Source of the DNA: Flavobacterium sp.
Lineage (GTDB): Bacteria; Bacteroidota; Bacteroidia; Flavobacteriales; Flavobacteriaceae
Direction: 5' to 3'
Assembly (NCBI GenBank): GCA_018401995.1
Contig: JAGYJR010000005.1
Coordinates: forward strand, 60,584-124,583
Length of the DNA stretch: 64,000 bases
Shown here: one piece after another, positions 29,554 to 40,701 of the stretch
Layout of the letters: the number at the start of each line of letters is the position of its first letter
How positions within the stretch are numbered: position 1 is the first letter of the stretch
Notes under the pieces: model-generated
What the model saw: only the letters and a program-made list of their open reading frames with translations
What the model was told of the DNA's origin: nothing
The model's database searches: none
Translations under genes and position numbers: made by a program

Positions 29554-31314
29554 ATGAAAGAATTACAATATTTAAACAAATATTTCATCAAATACAAATA
29601 TCGATTTTTATTAGGAATCGTTATTACTGTAGTAGCTCAGATATTTTCCCTTTTTACTCCAGAATTAATTGGAAATTCAATAAAAGTAATTGAAGAATTT
29701 TCAAGACATTCAGACGCAACAATTGGTGAAGTAAAATCGACATTACTTAAAAATATTTTATTGATTTTAGCCACTACAGTTATTGCTGGCTTTTTAACTT
29801 TTTTAATGCGTCAAACATTGATTGTGATGTCTCGTTATGTGGAATTTGATTTAAAAAACGAAGTTTACCAACATTACCAAGTGCTAAACCAAAATTTCTA
29901 TAAAAAGAATCGTACAGGTGATTTAATGAGTAGAATTAGCGAAGATGTGGGTAAAGTACGAATGTATGTTGGTCCCGCAGTGATGTATTCGCTAAATACA
30001 TTAATTCGTTTTACGGTGGTTATTGTTTATATGTATAACATTTCCCCTACTTTAACCTTGTATTCGCTTTTACCGCTTCCATTATTGTCATACGGAATTT
30101 TCAAAATTAGTTCTGAAATTCACATTAGAAGTGGACGATTTCAAGAAAATTTATCTACTTTATCTTCGTTTTCTCAGGAAATATTCTCAGGTATTCGAGT
30201 AATTAAAGCCTATGCCATCGAAAAACAAAAACAAGATGAGTTTACTACATTAGCTCAAGATAGTAGAGACAAATCGATGAGTCTTGCAAAAGTGAATTCC
30301 CTTTTTGGTCCGTTAATGATTTTATTAATTGGATTAAGCAATTTAGTAGTTATTTACGCTGGAGGAATGATGTATATCAACGGTGATATTCCAGATATTG
30401 GAGTGATAGCACAGTTTATTTTGTATATCAATATGTTGACATGGCCAGTAGCTTCTTTGGGTTGGGTTTCCTCTTTGGTTCAAGAAGCAGAAGCTTCTCA
30501 AAAAAGAATTAACGAATTTTTGAAAATTGAACCTGAAATCAAAAATAACAATCCAAAACCTTCTGAAATTATTGGTAAAATTGAATTTAAAAATGTTGGT
30601 TTTACTTATGAAGACACCAATATCAATGCGCTAAAAAACATTAGTTTTACTGTAAATCCTGGTGAAACAGTAGCTATTCTTGGGAAAACGGGTTCTGGAA
30701 AATCAACTATTTTAACTTTGATTAGTCGATTATATGATATTGAAAAAGGGAATTTATTAATTGATAACCAACCTATTCAGGATATTAACTTAAACGATTT
30801 ACGCAACCACATTGGCGTTGTTCCGCAAGATGCATTTTTGTTTTCCGATTCCATAAAGAATAATATCAAATTTGGGAACGAAGATGCAACCGATGAAGAA
30901 GTAATTGAATCCGCTAAAAAAGCAGTTGTTCACGATAACATTATTACTTTTGCCAATGGATATGAAACCATTTTAGGGGAAAGAGGGATTACACTTTCGG
31001 GCGGACAAAAACAAAGAGTTTCTATAGCTAGAGCATTAATTAAGAACGCTCCTATCCTACTTTTAGACGATTGTTTGAGCGCAGTAGATACCGAAACAGA
31101 AGAAGCCATTTTAAACAATTTACTTGCTTTTTGTAAAAACAAAACCACTATCATAGTAAGTCATAGAATTTCTTCTGCCAAAAATGCCGATAAAATTATC
31201 ATTTTGGATGAAGGTGAAATTATCCAACAAGGAACTCATAATCAATTGGTAGAACAAGAAGGGTATTATAAAGAATTGTACTTAAAACAACTTACAGAAA
31301 AAGAAATTAGTTAA
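29554..31314 (+). CDS. ABC exporter, fused permease and ATPase
   Basis: Half-transporter of the MsbA/multidrug exporter class working as a dimer in the inner membrane. A six-helix membrane domain covers about residues 1-320; the nucleotide-binding domain has Walker A GKTGSGKS near 377, Q-loop VPQDAF near 425, signature LSGGQKQR near 480, Walker B ILLLDD near 500 and switch His in IVSHRISSA near 535. 586 residues. A DUF3276 gene follows 70 bases later. Substrate cannot be inferred; lipid or drug export is typical. Confidence 0.9.
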   Translation: MKELQYLNKYFIKYKYRFLLGIVITVVAQIFSLFTPELIGNSIKVIEEFSRHSDATIGEVKSTLLKNILLILATTVIAGFLTFLMRQTLIVMSRYVEFDLKNEVYQHYQVLNQNFYKKNRTGDLMSRISEDVGKVRMYVGPAVMYSLNTLIRFTVVIVYMYNISPTLTLYSLLPLPLLSYGIFKISSEIHIRSGRFQENLSTLSSFSQEIFSGIRVIKAYAIEKQKQDEFTTLAQDSRDKSMSLAKVNSLFGPLMILLIGLSNLVVIYAGGMMYINGDIPDIGVIAQFILYINMLTWPVASLGWVSSLVQEAEASQKRINEFLKIEPEIKNNNPKPSEIIGKIEFKNVGFTYEDTNINALKNISFTVNPGETVAILGKTGSGKSTILTLISRLYDIEKGNLLIDNQPIQDINLNDLRNHIGVVPQDAFLFSDSIKNNIKFGNEDATDEEVIESAKKAVVHDNIITFANGYETILGERGITLSGGQKQRVSIARALIKNAPILLLDDCLSAVDTETEEAILNNLLAFCKNKTTIIVSHRISSAKNADKIIILDEGEIIQQGTHNQLVEQEGYYKELYLKQLTEKEIS

Positions 31315-31384
31315 AAAATTGGTAAATACTATTTTTTTTTCGACTTTTGAAGAACTATAAAACCATTAACTGAAAGATTGGATT

Positions 31385-31768
31385 ATGAACGAAAAAGAAA
31401 TGTTAGACAAAGAAGACATCTTTTCTAAAGTGTTACGTGCGGGAAGAAGAACTTATTTCTTCGATGTTAGAGCTACAAAAGCAGATGATTACTACATTAC
31501 CATTACTGAAAGTAAAAAATTTACAGAAGAAGATGGTTCGTATCATTTCAAAAAACACAAAATTTATTTATACAAGGAAGATTTTGCTGCATTTGCTGAA
31601 ATTTTAGAAGAAATGACTTCATTTGTGGTAAATCAAAAAGGTGAAGAAGTAATTTCAGAAAGACATCAGAAAGATTTTAAAAAGGAATCATTCTTTTCAG
31701 ATGAAGAAGACACGGTTGCAACACCTTCAACAGAAAGTTTTACGAATGTAAGCTTTGAAGATATTTAA
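31385..31768 (+). CDS. PUR-alpha-like DNA/RNA-binding protein (DUF3276)
   Basis: Bacterial PUR-domain protein, homologous to the Borrelia regulator BpuR and eukaryotic Pur-alpha, thought to bind single-stranded nucleic acid. The domain fills residues 10-85 (EDIFSKVLRAGRRTYFFDVR, then KADDYYITITESKKF and HKIYLYKEDFAAFAEIL). A charged tail of about 35 residues lacks structure. 127 residues, a single PUR repeat, so likely a homodimer. It ends at a bidirectional terminator shared with csaA. Confidence 0.88.
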   Translation: MNEKEMLDKEDIFSKVLRAGRRTYFFDVRATKADDYYITITESKKFTEEDGSYHFKKHKIYLYKEDFAAFAEILEEMTSFVVNQKGEEVISERHQKDFKKESFFSDEEDTVATPSTESFTNVSFEDI

Positions 31769-31782
31769 TCTACAAAAACTAT

Positions 31783-31809
31783 AAAACCCGAAGTTATTCG
31801 GGTTTTTTT
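31783..31809. terminator. Bidirectional terminator
   Basis: Perfect 10-bp stem AAAACCCGAA / TTCGGGTTTT (31783-31792, 31797-31806), loop GTTA, between the convergent DUF3276 and csaA genes. Confidence 0.85.
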
Positions 31810-32149
31810 ATGCAATTTCAGTACCGTTTGGCACTTGAAAATCGGTTGCCAATAAAATCACATCGCCTTTTGACGGAACAGCTCCTAGAATCAAACATTC
31901 GCTTTGAAAATTAGCGATTTGTTTTTTGGGGAAATTCAATACGGCAACAATTTGTTTTCCTAATAAATCATCTTTTGAATACCTATTGGTAATTTGAGCC
32001 GACGATTTCTTAATACCAATTTCACTTCCAAAATCAATCCATACTTGATACGCTGGGTTTTTGGCTGCTTCAAAGTCTTTCACCTCGATAATGGTTCCAA
32101 CATGAAGTGCTATTTTTTCAAAATCCGACCAACTAATTTCTGTCTTCAT
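31808..32149 (-). CDS. csaA: tRNA-binding protein CsaA
   Basis: Small OB-fold protein of the CsaA/Trbp111 family, reported to act as a tRNA-binding and chaperone-like protein. 113 residues covering the whole domain: ALHVGTIIEVKDFEAAKNPAYQ, then FGSEIGIKKSSAQIT, QIVAVLNFPKKQIANFQSE and LILGAVPSKGDVILL. Divergent from the thioredoxin-like gene. Confidence 0.92.
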   Translation of the reverse strand: MKTEISWSDFEKIALHVGTIIEVKDFEAAKNPAYQVWIDFGSEIGIKKSSAQITNRYSKDDLLGKQIVAVLNFPKKQIANFQSECLILGAVPSKGDVILLATDFQVPNGTEIA

Positions 32150-32267
32150 TATTTTCTTTTCTCCAAAAATAAGAAATTTCTATCTTTTTGTAACTTTCTT
32201 TCAATCATAACGTATAATCAATAGATGCTCTAACATCTAAATTCTAATTTCTAACATCTAATTCAAA

Positions 32268-32822
32268 ATGGCACAAACACCTTCTAATATGCTACCATTG
32301 GGAACAAAAGCTCCTAATTTCAATTTACCTGCAACTAATTTCAATGAAACCTTTTCATTTGAAGCAATAAAAGGCGAAAAAGGAACATTGGTACTCTTTA
32401 TTTGCAATCATTGTCCGTTTGTTTTGCATGTGATTGATGAAATTGTGATGGTAGCCAACGATTATAGAGTTCAAGGCATTGGAATGGTGGCTATTTCAAG
32501 TAATGATGTTGTAAAATATCCACAAGATGCACCAGATAAAATGGCTGATTTTGCTTTAGAAAACAGAATTGAATTTCCTTATTTATACGATGAAACACAA
32601 GAAGTAGCCAAAGCGTATGATGCTGCTTGTACGCCCGATTTTTATTTGTTTGATGCACAAGATAAATTAGTCTATCGTGGACAATTGGATGATTCTCGTC
32701 CTGGAAATGGCATTCCAATAAGCGGAAGTGATTTAAGAAATGCAATAGATGCAATCATTTACAACCGAAAAATGAATCCAGAACAAAAACCGAGTATTGG
32801 TTGTAATATTAAGTGGAAATAA
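32268..32822 (+). CDS. Thioredoxin-fold peroxiredoxin/TlpA-like protein
   Basis: Redox protein of the AhpC/TSA-Redoxin superfamily. LVLFICNHCPFVLHV (about residues 43-57) contains a CNHC active-site motif, replacing the more usual CPPC or TxxC. Further cysteines lie in AACTPDFYLFD (about 124) and SIGCN near the C-terminus. No signal peptide, so it is cytosolic. 184 residues, the normal length for this thioredoxin family branch. Substrate unknown. Confidence 0.85.
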   Translation: MAQTPSNMLPLGTKAPNFNLPATNFNETFSFEAIKGEKGTLVLFICNHCPFVLHVIDEIVMVANDYRVQGIGMVAISSNDVVKYPQDAPDKMADFALENRIEFPYLYDETQEVAKAYDAACTPDFYLFDAQDKLVYRGQLDDSRPGNGIPISGSDLRNAIDAIIYNRKMNPEQKPSIGCNIKWK

Positions 32823-32825
32823 TAA

Positions 32826-33329
32826 CTATTTCTTCTCCAAAACCACATCAATAGGATTATTGCTCCTTGGTCCAAAACTCCTAGCTTGACGCTCGTTTTC
32901 ACTAGAACACAAAATATACATATTGAAAGCACGCAATTGAACTATTTTCTCTTTAAAAACGCCCTTTGTGTCCTCAATTTTGATAAAGAAATCTTCTGCA
33001 GGAAATGAAGTCGTTACCGAGAGTAAATACGTATCTCCAGAATAAGGGAAAAACCATTTTTCAGGTTCGTTAGGGGAATTAATCAAATGATTTCTGGTAA
33101 AAAGTAACGCTTGATTGCCATATTTCCAACTGTATTTGTTGTTCTCATTAATAACTACATCACCATTCTCATTGGTCACTGTAATTTTTAAATCGGGAAG
33201 ATTTTCTGATTTTCCTTCTTCATGCACTTTAACCACTAAATACGACGTAAAATCAAACCCACAATGCGGTACTTGCCCGAAAGAGAACAAAGAGAAAAGA
33301 AGAAAGAAAATCGTGATATTAGTTTTCAT
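32826..33329 (-). CDS. Secreted protein of unknown function
   Basis: Unrecognised. Signal peptide MKTNITIFFLLFSLFSFGQ, then a strand-rich body that looks like a beta-sandwich (SYLVVKVHEEGKSENLPDLKITVTNENGDVV resembles a carboxypeptidase-regulatory or transthyretin-like fold). 167 residues. Its ATG overlaps the last 11 bases of the upstream gene (33319-33831), so the two are translationally coupled. Confidence 0.7.
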   Translation of the reverse strand: MKTNITIFFLLFSLFSFGQVPHCGFDFTSYLVVKVHEEGKSENLPDLKITVTNENGDVVINENNKYSWKYGNQALLFTRNHLINSPNEPEKWFFPYSGDTYLLSVTTSFPAEDFFIKIEDTKGVFKEKIVQLRAFNMYILCSSENERQARSFGPRSNNPIDVVLEKK

Positions 33330-33831
33330 TTAGTAAGTCATTATATTTGTCACAGTATGATAAATCAGTTTCACAAAGATTTTCATAACAAGTTAAAAGT
33401 TTAAGTTTAATTTCATTCTCAGATTTAATAGCATATGCTAATTCAAATTCTTTTACAGCATTAGCAAAATCTTTGTTTTCAAAATATTTATTTCCTAATT
33501 CTTTTAAAATTAAAAAAGATTCAGCTTGAGTTGAAATGATGATATTATTTTTACTATTTTCATTAATTAATTCATACTTTTTGAATCCTTTAATGAAAAA
33601 AAAGGAAAATCCGAAAAGAAAAACAACCAACAAAAATGCTAAAACCAAATTATGCCTTTTCCTAATTGAAATTTTATTTAGCGCCTCTTCTTTTGAATAA
33701 ACACCAGATAAAAAACTAAAACGATTATTGAATTTTGAATTATCAACATCAGCACCTCGATTTCTTGAGAAAGGTTTTCTTGCTTTTTGAGTAAAAATCC
33801 ATTTTTGTAATCCAAAACCAGAATAACCCAT
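33319..33831 (-). CDS. Membrane-anchored protein with TPR-like C-terminus
   Basis: Unrecognised. I start it at 33831 (MGYSGFGLQKW) because the longer frame from 33888 would run through the terminator of the preceding gene. About 65 residues are cytosolic, one membrane helix follows (LVLAFLLVVFLFGFSFFFI), then about 80 residues with a TPR-like helical pair (ILKELGNKYFENKDFANAVKEF). Shares an 11-base overlap with the secreted gene downstream; the pair may form an envelope complex. Confidence 0.6.
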   Translation of the reverse strand: MGYSGFGLQKWIFTQKARKPFSRNRGADVDNSKFNNRFSFLSGVYSKEEALNKISIRKRHNLVLAFLLVVFLFGFSFFFIKGFKKYELINENSKNNIIISTQAESFLILKELGNKYFENKDFANAVKEFELAYAIKSENEIKLKLLTCYENLCETDLSYCDKYNDLLNEN

Positions 33832-33871
33832 TCTTATCTTTTGGTGTAAAAATACAAAAACAATACCAAAC

Positions 33872-33903
33872 AAAAAATCCCGAAACACAGTTTCGGGATT
33901 TTT
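33872..33903 (-). terminator. Terminator of the immunophilin gene
   Basis: Perfect 10-bp stem AATCCCGAAA / TTTCGGGATT (33876-33885, 33891-33900), loop CACAG, with A and T runs on either side; on the minus strand it follows the fused isomerase gene. Confidence 0.8.
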
Positions 33904-33922
33904 ATACTTTGTACTTTATACT

Positions 33923-34855
33923 TTATTTCACATCCATTAATTCAACATCAAAAACTAAAGTAGCATCTGGTGGAATAACTCCTCCAGCACCTCTAGAACC
34001 GTATCCTAAATACGATGGAATCACAAAACGAGCTTTGTCACCTACTTTTAATAAAGCAATACCTTCGTCCCAACCTTCAATTACTTGTCCAACGCCTAAA
34101 GTGAAATCAATAGGTTGTTTTCTTTTGTATGAAGAATCAAATACTTGTCCGTTTTCTAATGCGCCTTGATAGTGAACCGATACTTTCTTTCCTTTTTCAG
34201 CTTGTTTTCCGCTTCCTTTTTGGATAATTTGGTAACGTAAACCACTTTCAGTCTTTTGAAAACCAGCGGCTAATTTTTCCAAAGCTTCCTCTGCCATTTT
34301 TTTTTGTTCTGCTAATCGTTTTTCTCTTGAACCTTCAAAAGTTCTAAAAGCTTCAATAGCATTCCATTTTTGTGCCTCATCTCCTACTCTAACAATTTCA
34401 ATACTTTCTAAAGCATCATTTCCTGCAATAGCATCCACTACATCTTGTCCTGCAACAACGTGACCAAAAACAGTGTGTTTCCCATCTAACCAACCCGTTT
34501 CTACGTGCGTAATAAAGAATTGTGAACCATTAGTTCCAGGTCCAGCATTAGCCATAGATAAAACTCCTGGTCTATCGTGTTTTAAACTTGGGTGAAACTC
34601 ATCGTCGAAGTTGTAACCTGGTCCGCCCGTTCCAATTCCTTGTGGGCAACCACCTTGAATCATAAAATCAGGGATTACACGGTGAAATTTTAATCCGTCA
34701 TAATACGGTTTTCCCATTGGACGAGCTGAATTCTCTAATTGACCTTCTGCTAATCCTACGAAATTACCAACGGTTCCTGGTGTTAAATCGTGTGTTAATT
34801 TTACTAAAATAGTACCTTTTGCAGTATTGAATTTAGCGTATATTCCGTTTTCCAT
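33923..34855 (-). CDS. Dual-family peptidyl-prolyl isomerase: cyclophilin fused to FKBP
   Basis: Protein-folding enzyme with two unrelated prolyl isomerase domains. Residues 1-165 form a cyclophilin ([52 protein letters not shown]); the catalytic Arg in FHRVIPDFM and the QFFIT core are intact. A helical linker (about 165-200) leads to an FKBP domain at about 205-310 ([58 protein letters not shown]), with the expected aromatic pocket residues. No signal peptide, hence cytosolic. 310 residues. Such cyclophilin-FKBP fusions are known from flavobacteria and some protists. Confidence 0.93.
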   Translation of the reverse strand: MENGIYAKFNTAKGTILVKLTHDLTPGTVGNFVGLAEGQLENSARPMGKPYYDGLKFHRVIPDFMIQGGCPQGIGTGGPGYNFDDEFHPSLKHDRPGVLSMANAGPGTNGSQFFITHVETGWLDGKHTVFGHVVAGQDVVDAIAGNDALESIEIVRVGDEAQKWNAIEAFRTFEGSREKRLAEQKKMAEEALEKLAAGFQKTESGLRYQIIQKGSGKQAEKGKKVSVHYQGALENGQVFDSSYKRKQPIDFTLGVGQVIEGWDEGIALLKVGDKARFVIPSYLGYGSRGAGGVIPPDATLVFDVELMDVK

Positions 34856-34929
34856 GCTTTTGTTTTTAAATTTGAAAGTGCAAAATTACAAAATTAATTG
34901 GTAGTTTTGATAAACAAATATCGATTCGA

Positions 34930-35739
34930 ATGGAAGCTAATGATTATCTAAAAATCAACAAACAAACTTGGAACAACAAAGTTGACGTTCATGTAAACTC
35001 TGATTTCTATGACATGGAAAGTTTTCTGAAAGGAAAATCGTCTTTAAATTCGATTGAATTGGATTTACTTGGCGATGTAAAAGGAAAAAAAATACTGCAT
35101 TTACAATGTCATTTTGGTCAAGACACCATGACTTTAGCTAGAATGGGGGCCAAAGCTACCGGAATCGATTTGTCCGATAAAGCCATTGAAAAAGCAAGAG
35201 AAATCAACAATAATTTGAATTTAGACGCGACTTTCATTTGTTGTGAAATTTATGATTTAACCAATCATTTAGACGAAAAATTTGATATTGTTTTTACCAG
35301 TTATGGTACGATTGGTTGGTTTCCAGATTTGGACAAATGGGCAAAAATAGTTTCACATTTTTTAAAACCAGATGGTAAATTTGTTTTTGCCGAATTTCAT
35401 CCAGTGGTTTGGATGTTTGATAACGACTTTAAAGAAGTTTTTTATAATTATTTCAATGTAGCACCTATTTTAGAAGAAGAATCAGGAACATATACGGATA
35501 AAGAAGCTTCTCTCAATACAACTACTATAACTTGGAACCATCCTATTTCAGAAGTTTTAAATGCATTGATTTCAAACGGATTAGAAATTAATTCTTTCAA
35601 CGAATTTGATTATTCTCCTTATAATTGTTTCAATCAAACCGAAGAATTTGATTCCAAAGATTCGGAAAAAAAATTCCGAATCAAGCATTTGGAAAACAAA
35701 ATTCCAATGGTGTATTCGCTTTCGGCAACTAAAAAATAA
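34930..35739 (+). CDS. Class I SAM-dependent methyltransferase
   Basis: Rossmann-fold methyltransferase. Motif I is [20 protein letters not shown] (about 55-75), the acidic SAM ribose contact is GIDLSDKAI (about 78), and [20 protein letters not shown] (about 117-137) is motif IV. 269 residues. The substrate is unknown; the overall pattern resembles small-molecule methylases. It ends 17 bases before trmD but a -7 box lies between. Confidence 0.85.
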   Translation: MEANDYLKINKQTWNNKVDVHVNSDFYDMESFLKGKSSLNSIELDLLGDVKGKKILHLQCHFGQDTMTLARMGAKATGIDLSDKAIEKAREINNNLNLDATFICCEIYDLTNHLDEKFDIVFTSYGTIGWFPDLDKWAKIVSHFLKPDGKFVFAEFHPVVWMFDNDFKEVFYNYFNVAPILEEESGTYTDKEASLNTTTITWNHPISEVLNALISNGLEINSFNEFDYSPYNCFNQTEEFDSKDSEKKFRIKHLENKIPMVYSLSATKK

Positions 35740-35744
35740 ACTAC

Positions 35745-35752
35745 TATCTTTG
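35745..35752 (+). promoter_or_regulatory. Candidate -7 box directly before trmD
   Basis: TATCTTTG fits TAnnTTTG and lies only 5 bases before the trmD ATG, so a transcript from here would be nearly leaderless. The expected -33 position does not read TTTG. Confidence 0.4.
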
Positions 35753-35756
35753 CAGC

Positions 35757-36434
35757 ATGCGAATTGATATTATTACCGTTTTACCCGAATTAATGCGAAG
35801 TCCGTTTGAGGCTTCCATCATGAAACGTGCCATTCAGAAAGGTTTGGTAGAAGTACATTTTCATAATTTAAGAGATTATACGACCAACAAACAAAAAAGT
35901 GTGGACGATTATCAATTTGGTGGCGGTGCCGGTATGGTCATGACCGTTCAACCTATTGATGATTGTATTACAAAACTAAAAAGTGAAAGAACCTACGACG
36001 AAATTATTTACATGACACCCGATGGAGAAACGCTAAACCAAAAAATGGCGAATTCCATTTCTATGTATGAAAATATCCTAATTTTATGTGGCCACTACAA
36101 AGGGGTTGATCAGAGAGTTCGTGATATGCATATTACGCGCGAAATTTCGATTGGTGATTACGTATTGAGTGGTGGTGAAATTGGTGCTATTGTATTTTGT
36201 GACGCTATTATTCGTTTAATTCCAGGTGTTTTAAGTGATGAAACTTCAGCCTTAACAGATAGTTTTCAAGATAATTTGTTATCTCCACCCATCTACACAC
36301 GACCTGCAGAATACAAAGGATTACGTGTACCCGACGTCTTATTAAGCGGAAATTTCCCTGAAATAGAAAAATGGCGCGAACAAAAAGCATACGAACACAC
36401 CAAAGAAAGAAGACCCGATTTATTGGAAGATTAG
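35757..36434 (+). CDS. trmD: tRNA (guanine-37-N1)-methyltransferase
   Basis: SPOUT-class enzyme making m1G37 next to the anticodon, needed to prevent frameshifting. 225 residues with the TrmD knot motifs: [13 protein letters not shown] near 53, [13 protein letters not shown] near 110, [15 protein letters not shown] near 133 and the C-terminal [19 protein letters not shown] near 180. All knot glycines are present. Separated from its usual neighbour rplS by a BLUF gene. Confidence 0.95.
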   Translation: MRIDIITVLPELMRSPFEASIMKRAIQKGLVEVHFHNLRDYTTNKQKSVDDYQFGGGAGMVMTVQPIDDCITKLKSERTYDEIIYMTPDGETLNQKMANSISMYENILILCGHYKGVDQRVRDMHITREISIGDYVLSGGEIGAIVFCDAIIRLIPGVLSDETSALTDSFQDNLLSPPIYTRPAEYKGLRVPDVLLSGNFPEIEKWREQKAYEHTKERRPDLLED

Positions 36435-36483
36435 TTATTGTTTTGATTTTTTTTTGTAACTTTAAGATACTAATTTAGTAAAA

Positions 36484-36906
36484 ATGTATAGAATCATTTA
36501 TCTTAGTTCTGGGGTTAAAATATTTTCCGATGAGGAAATTAATGATTTGTTGAAAGTTTCAAGAGAAAACAATCAAAAAAATGGAATAACAGGTTTACTA
36601 CTATATTCTGAAGGTAATTTTATGCAAATTCTAGAAGGTGACAAAGAAGCAATAGAACGTACGTATGAAAAAATTCAAAACGACAATAGACATAGAAACA
36701 TCATTCTGATTATTAATGAACCTATAAAACAAAGGAATTTTTCGGAATGGAAAATGGGGTACAGTATAGTAGACCCTGAATTTTTAAACAAACATCCTGA
36801 AATAAATCCTTTTGAATTAAAAAAACCTTCAAAAATAGACACTATAATAACTACTTTTATCGACACTTTTTTAAATTCTTTCCGAAACAAGGTGCTATAC
36901 AATTAA
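36484..36906 (+). CDS. BLUF-domain blue-light sensor
   Basis: FAD-binding photoreceptor of the short BLUF type. All key positions align with the PixD/AppA family by spacing: Tyr6 (RIIYLSSG), Asn30 and Gln48 (NNQKNGITG, EGNFMQILEG), Trp89 and Met91 (FSEWKMGY). This Tyr-Gln-Asn-Trp-Met set is what produces the light-induced red shift. 140 residues; about 40 residues after the domain contain no output module, so it probably signals by protein-protein contact. It starts 50 bases after trmD and has little intergenic space, so it may be cotranscribed with trmD. Confidence 0.92.
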   Translation: MYRIIYLSSGVKIFSDEEINDLLKVSRENNQKNGITGLLLYSEGNFMQILEGDKEAIERTYEKIQNDNRHRNIILIINEPIKQRNFSEWKMGYSIVDPEFLNKHPEINPFELKKPSKIDTIITTFIDTFLNSFRNKVLYN

Positions 36907-36921
36907 AAAGAATTGAAAAGT

Positions 36922-36952
36922 TTTGAATTTTAAATAAAAAAACTTAATTTTG
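36922..36952 (+). promoter_or_regulatory. Consensus promoter of rplS
   Basis: TTTG (36922-36925), exactly 19 bases, then TAATTTTG (36945-36952): a full match to the Bacteroidota primary-sigma promoter. Predicted start is near 36959, giving a leader of about 65 bases. Confidence 0.8.
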
Positions 36953-36958
36953 CACCCA

Positions 36959-37023
36959 CTTTGAATCAACCTCTGGCGATAGACGTGTATGTTGCTTTGA
37001 ATCAAATTATTATACTTAAAACT
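36959..37023 (+). promoter_or_regulatory. Candidate ribosomal-protein leader of rplS
   Basis: The untranslated leader contains an 11-base direct repeat CTTTGAATCAA (36959-36969 and 36995-37005) flanking a GC-richer stretch (CTCTGGCGATAGACG). Leader RNAs that bind the encoded protein are known for several flavobacterial ribosomal genes; I infer that this could be one. The in-frame TTG at 36961 is not used as the start because L19 homology begins at the ATG at 37024. Confidence 0.4.
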
Positions 37024-37383
37024 ATGTCAAATTTAGTTGATTTCGTTAATAACGAATTTGTTACAAAAAAAGATTTCCCTGAATTCGGAGCTGGTGATAC
37101 TATCACTGTGTACTACGAAATTAAAGAGGGTGAAAAAACTAGAACGCAGTTCTTCAAAGGAGTTGTAATCCAAAGAAGAGGTACTGGAGCTACTGAAACT
37201 TTTACAATCCGTAAAATGTCTGGTGCTGTAGGTGTTGAGCGTATCTTCCCAGTAAACATGCCAGCTTTACAAAAAGTTGAAGTAAACCAAAGAGGTAAAG
37301 TACGTAGAGCTCGTATCTTCTACTTTAGAGATCTTACAGGTAAAAAAGCTAAAATTAAAGAAAGAAGATATATTAAAAAATAA
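37024..37383 (+). CDS. rplS: 50S ribosomal protein L19
   Basis: Ribosomal protein at the 30S-50S interface. 119 residues from ATG 37024 (MSNLVDFVNNEF); motifs FGAGDTITVYYEIKEG, TQFFKGVVIQRRGTGATETFTIRK, GVERIFPVNMP and VRRARIFYFRDLTGKKAKIKER. Normal length. Own promoter and leader, followed by a strong terminator. Confidence 0.96.
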   Translation: MSNLVDFVNNEFVTKKDFPEFGAGDTITVYYEIKEGEKTRTQFFKGVVIQRRGTGATETFTIRKMSGAVGVERIFPVNMPALQKVEVNQRGKVRRARIFYFRDLTGKKAKIKERRYIKK

Positions 37384-37402
37384 TCTTTCTTTAACAAAAA
37401 AT

Positions 37403-37436
37403 AAAAAGTCTCAACTTACGTTGAGACTTTTTTTAT
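37403..37436 (+). terminator. Terminator of rplS
   Basis: Perfect 13-bp stem (37403-37415 with 37420-37432), loop TTAC, running into T-rich DNA. Confidence 0.88.
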
Positions 37437-37572
37437 TCGCAAAAGTAAACCTACAAAATTATCATTTTCTTAATATTAATCCCAAATATTAAAAATTCCG
37501 CAAAACATTTGTTTTACAACCCATAACTGCTTCAGAATTACTACTAAAATCATTATATTTGCGCGAATTTAA

Positions 37573-39822
<2,250 letters not shown>

Positions 39823-39844
39823 CAAATAGGTTTAAATAAAATAT

Positions 39845-39872
39845 AAAGGCGACTTACCAGTCGCCTTTATAT
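39845..39872. terminator. Bidirectional terminator after icd
   Basis: 10-bp perfect stem AAAGGCGACT / AGTCGCCTTT (39845-39854, 39859-39868), loop TACC, between the convergent icd and unknown gene. Confidence 0.75.
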
Positions 39873-39891
39873 GTTTTAATTAATTATGTTC

Positions 39892-40584
39892 TTATTGAGC
39901 TTTCTCAGAAGGAGTTTCTTTTTTAGGTTCTTTCAAAACAACGATAGAAGCTTTAACACCAGTTAATAAATTCCATTCGTTAGAGGTAATCATCGTACCG
40001 TTTTCATCATATACAGTAAAAGCCGCTGTATTTGGTCCTGATTCTCCCTGATTTAGAGCTAAAAAATCAATTTTATTAAAGCCATCTGACAAATCAATAT
40101 AATATTCTCTTTTTACAGATTGGAGTAAAATGCTACTAATGACAGTATTATCATTTACTAAAACTCTAACACGGTCACCATCAGGATATTGATGGTCATA
40201 ACATACAATTTTAATAAACTTAGTTTCAGTTTTAAATTCACCAAGAAATTGATTTTGTCTAAACCTAGGATCAATGGCTACATCATCTTGTTGGCGATTT
40301 AACTTTTTCTTGATTTCGTCACCAGGATTTTTAAAATCACTATTTGTTTCTAAAATGCTTTTTGAAGTTTCATTTTTCTTCGTTATTGAATAACGTTTTA
40401 AAGGATTATCATCTTTATCAAAAATACTTTTATATTCAATGGATGGTCCTGAAGTACTATTTTCGGTCTGATTTTCAACAGGAGTTACCAACTGCAATTT
40501 GAGCGGCTGATTTTTCCGATCAATTTGAGCTGAAACACTTATAGAAACTAATAAAACCAAAAATATGTAACGCATCTGTTTCAT
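39892..40584 (-). CDS. Secreted protein of unknown function
   Basis: Unrecognised. Start set at MKQMRYIFLVLLVSISVSAQ (40584), a clear signal peptide. The mature part is about 210 residues, with a polar first half and a strand-rich second half (FIKIVCYDHQYPDGDRVRVLVND, EYYIDLSDGFNKIDFLALNQGESGPNTAAFTVYDENG) that reads like a single beta-sandwich. No lipobox, no membrane helix. Divergent from the TonB receptor gene, with about 115 bases between. Confidence 0.7.
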   Translation of the reverse strand: MKQMRYIFLVLLVSISVSAQIDRKNQPLKLQLVTPVENQTENSTSGPSIEYKSIFDKDDNPLKRYSITKKNETSKSILETNSDFKNPGDEIKKKLNRQQDDVAIDPRFRQNQFLGEFKTETKFIKIVCYDHQYPDGDRVRVLVNDNTVISSILLQSVKREYYIDLSDGFNKIDFLALNQGESGPNTAAFTVYDENGTMITSNEWNLLTGVKASIVVLKEPKKETPSEKAQ

Positions 40585-40701
40585 TTTACACAAACCTAAA
40601 GATTATATTGTTCGAAAAACAACAAATTAACCAATGATTAACAAGTTATCTATAAAAACTTTGGAAATAATTCGCCAATTTTGTAAATCAAAAAATATAC
40701 C

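Noticed and set aside
36961..37023. TTG start giving L19 a 21-residue extension
   Set aside because: It would start at or just after the predicted transcription start and has no counterpart in L19 proteins.
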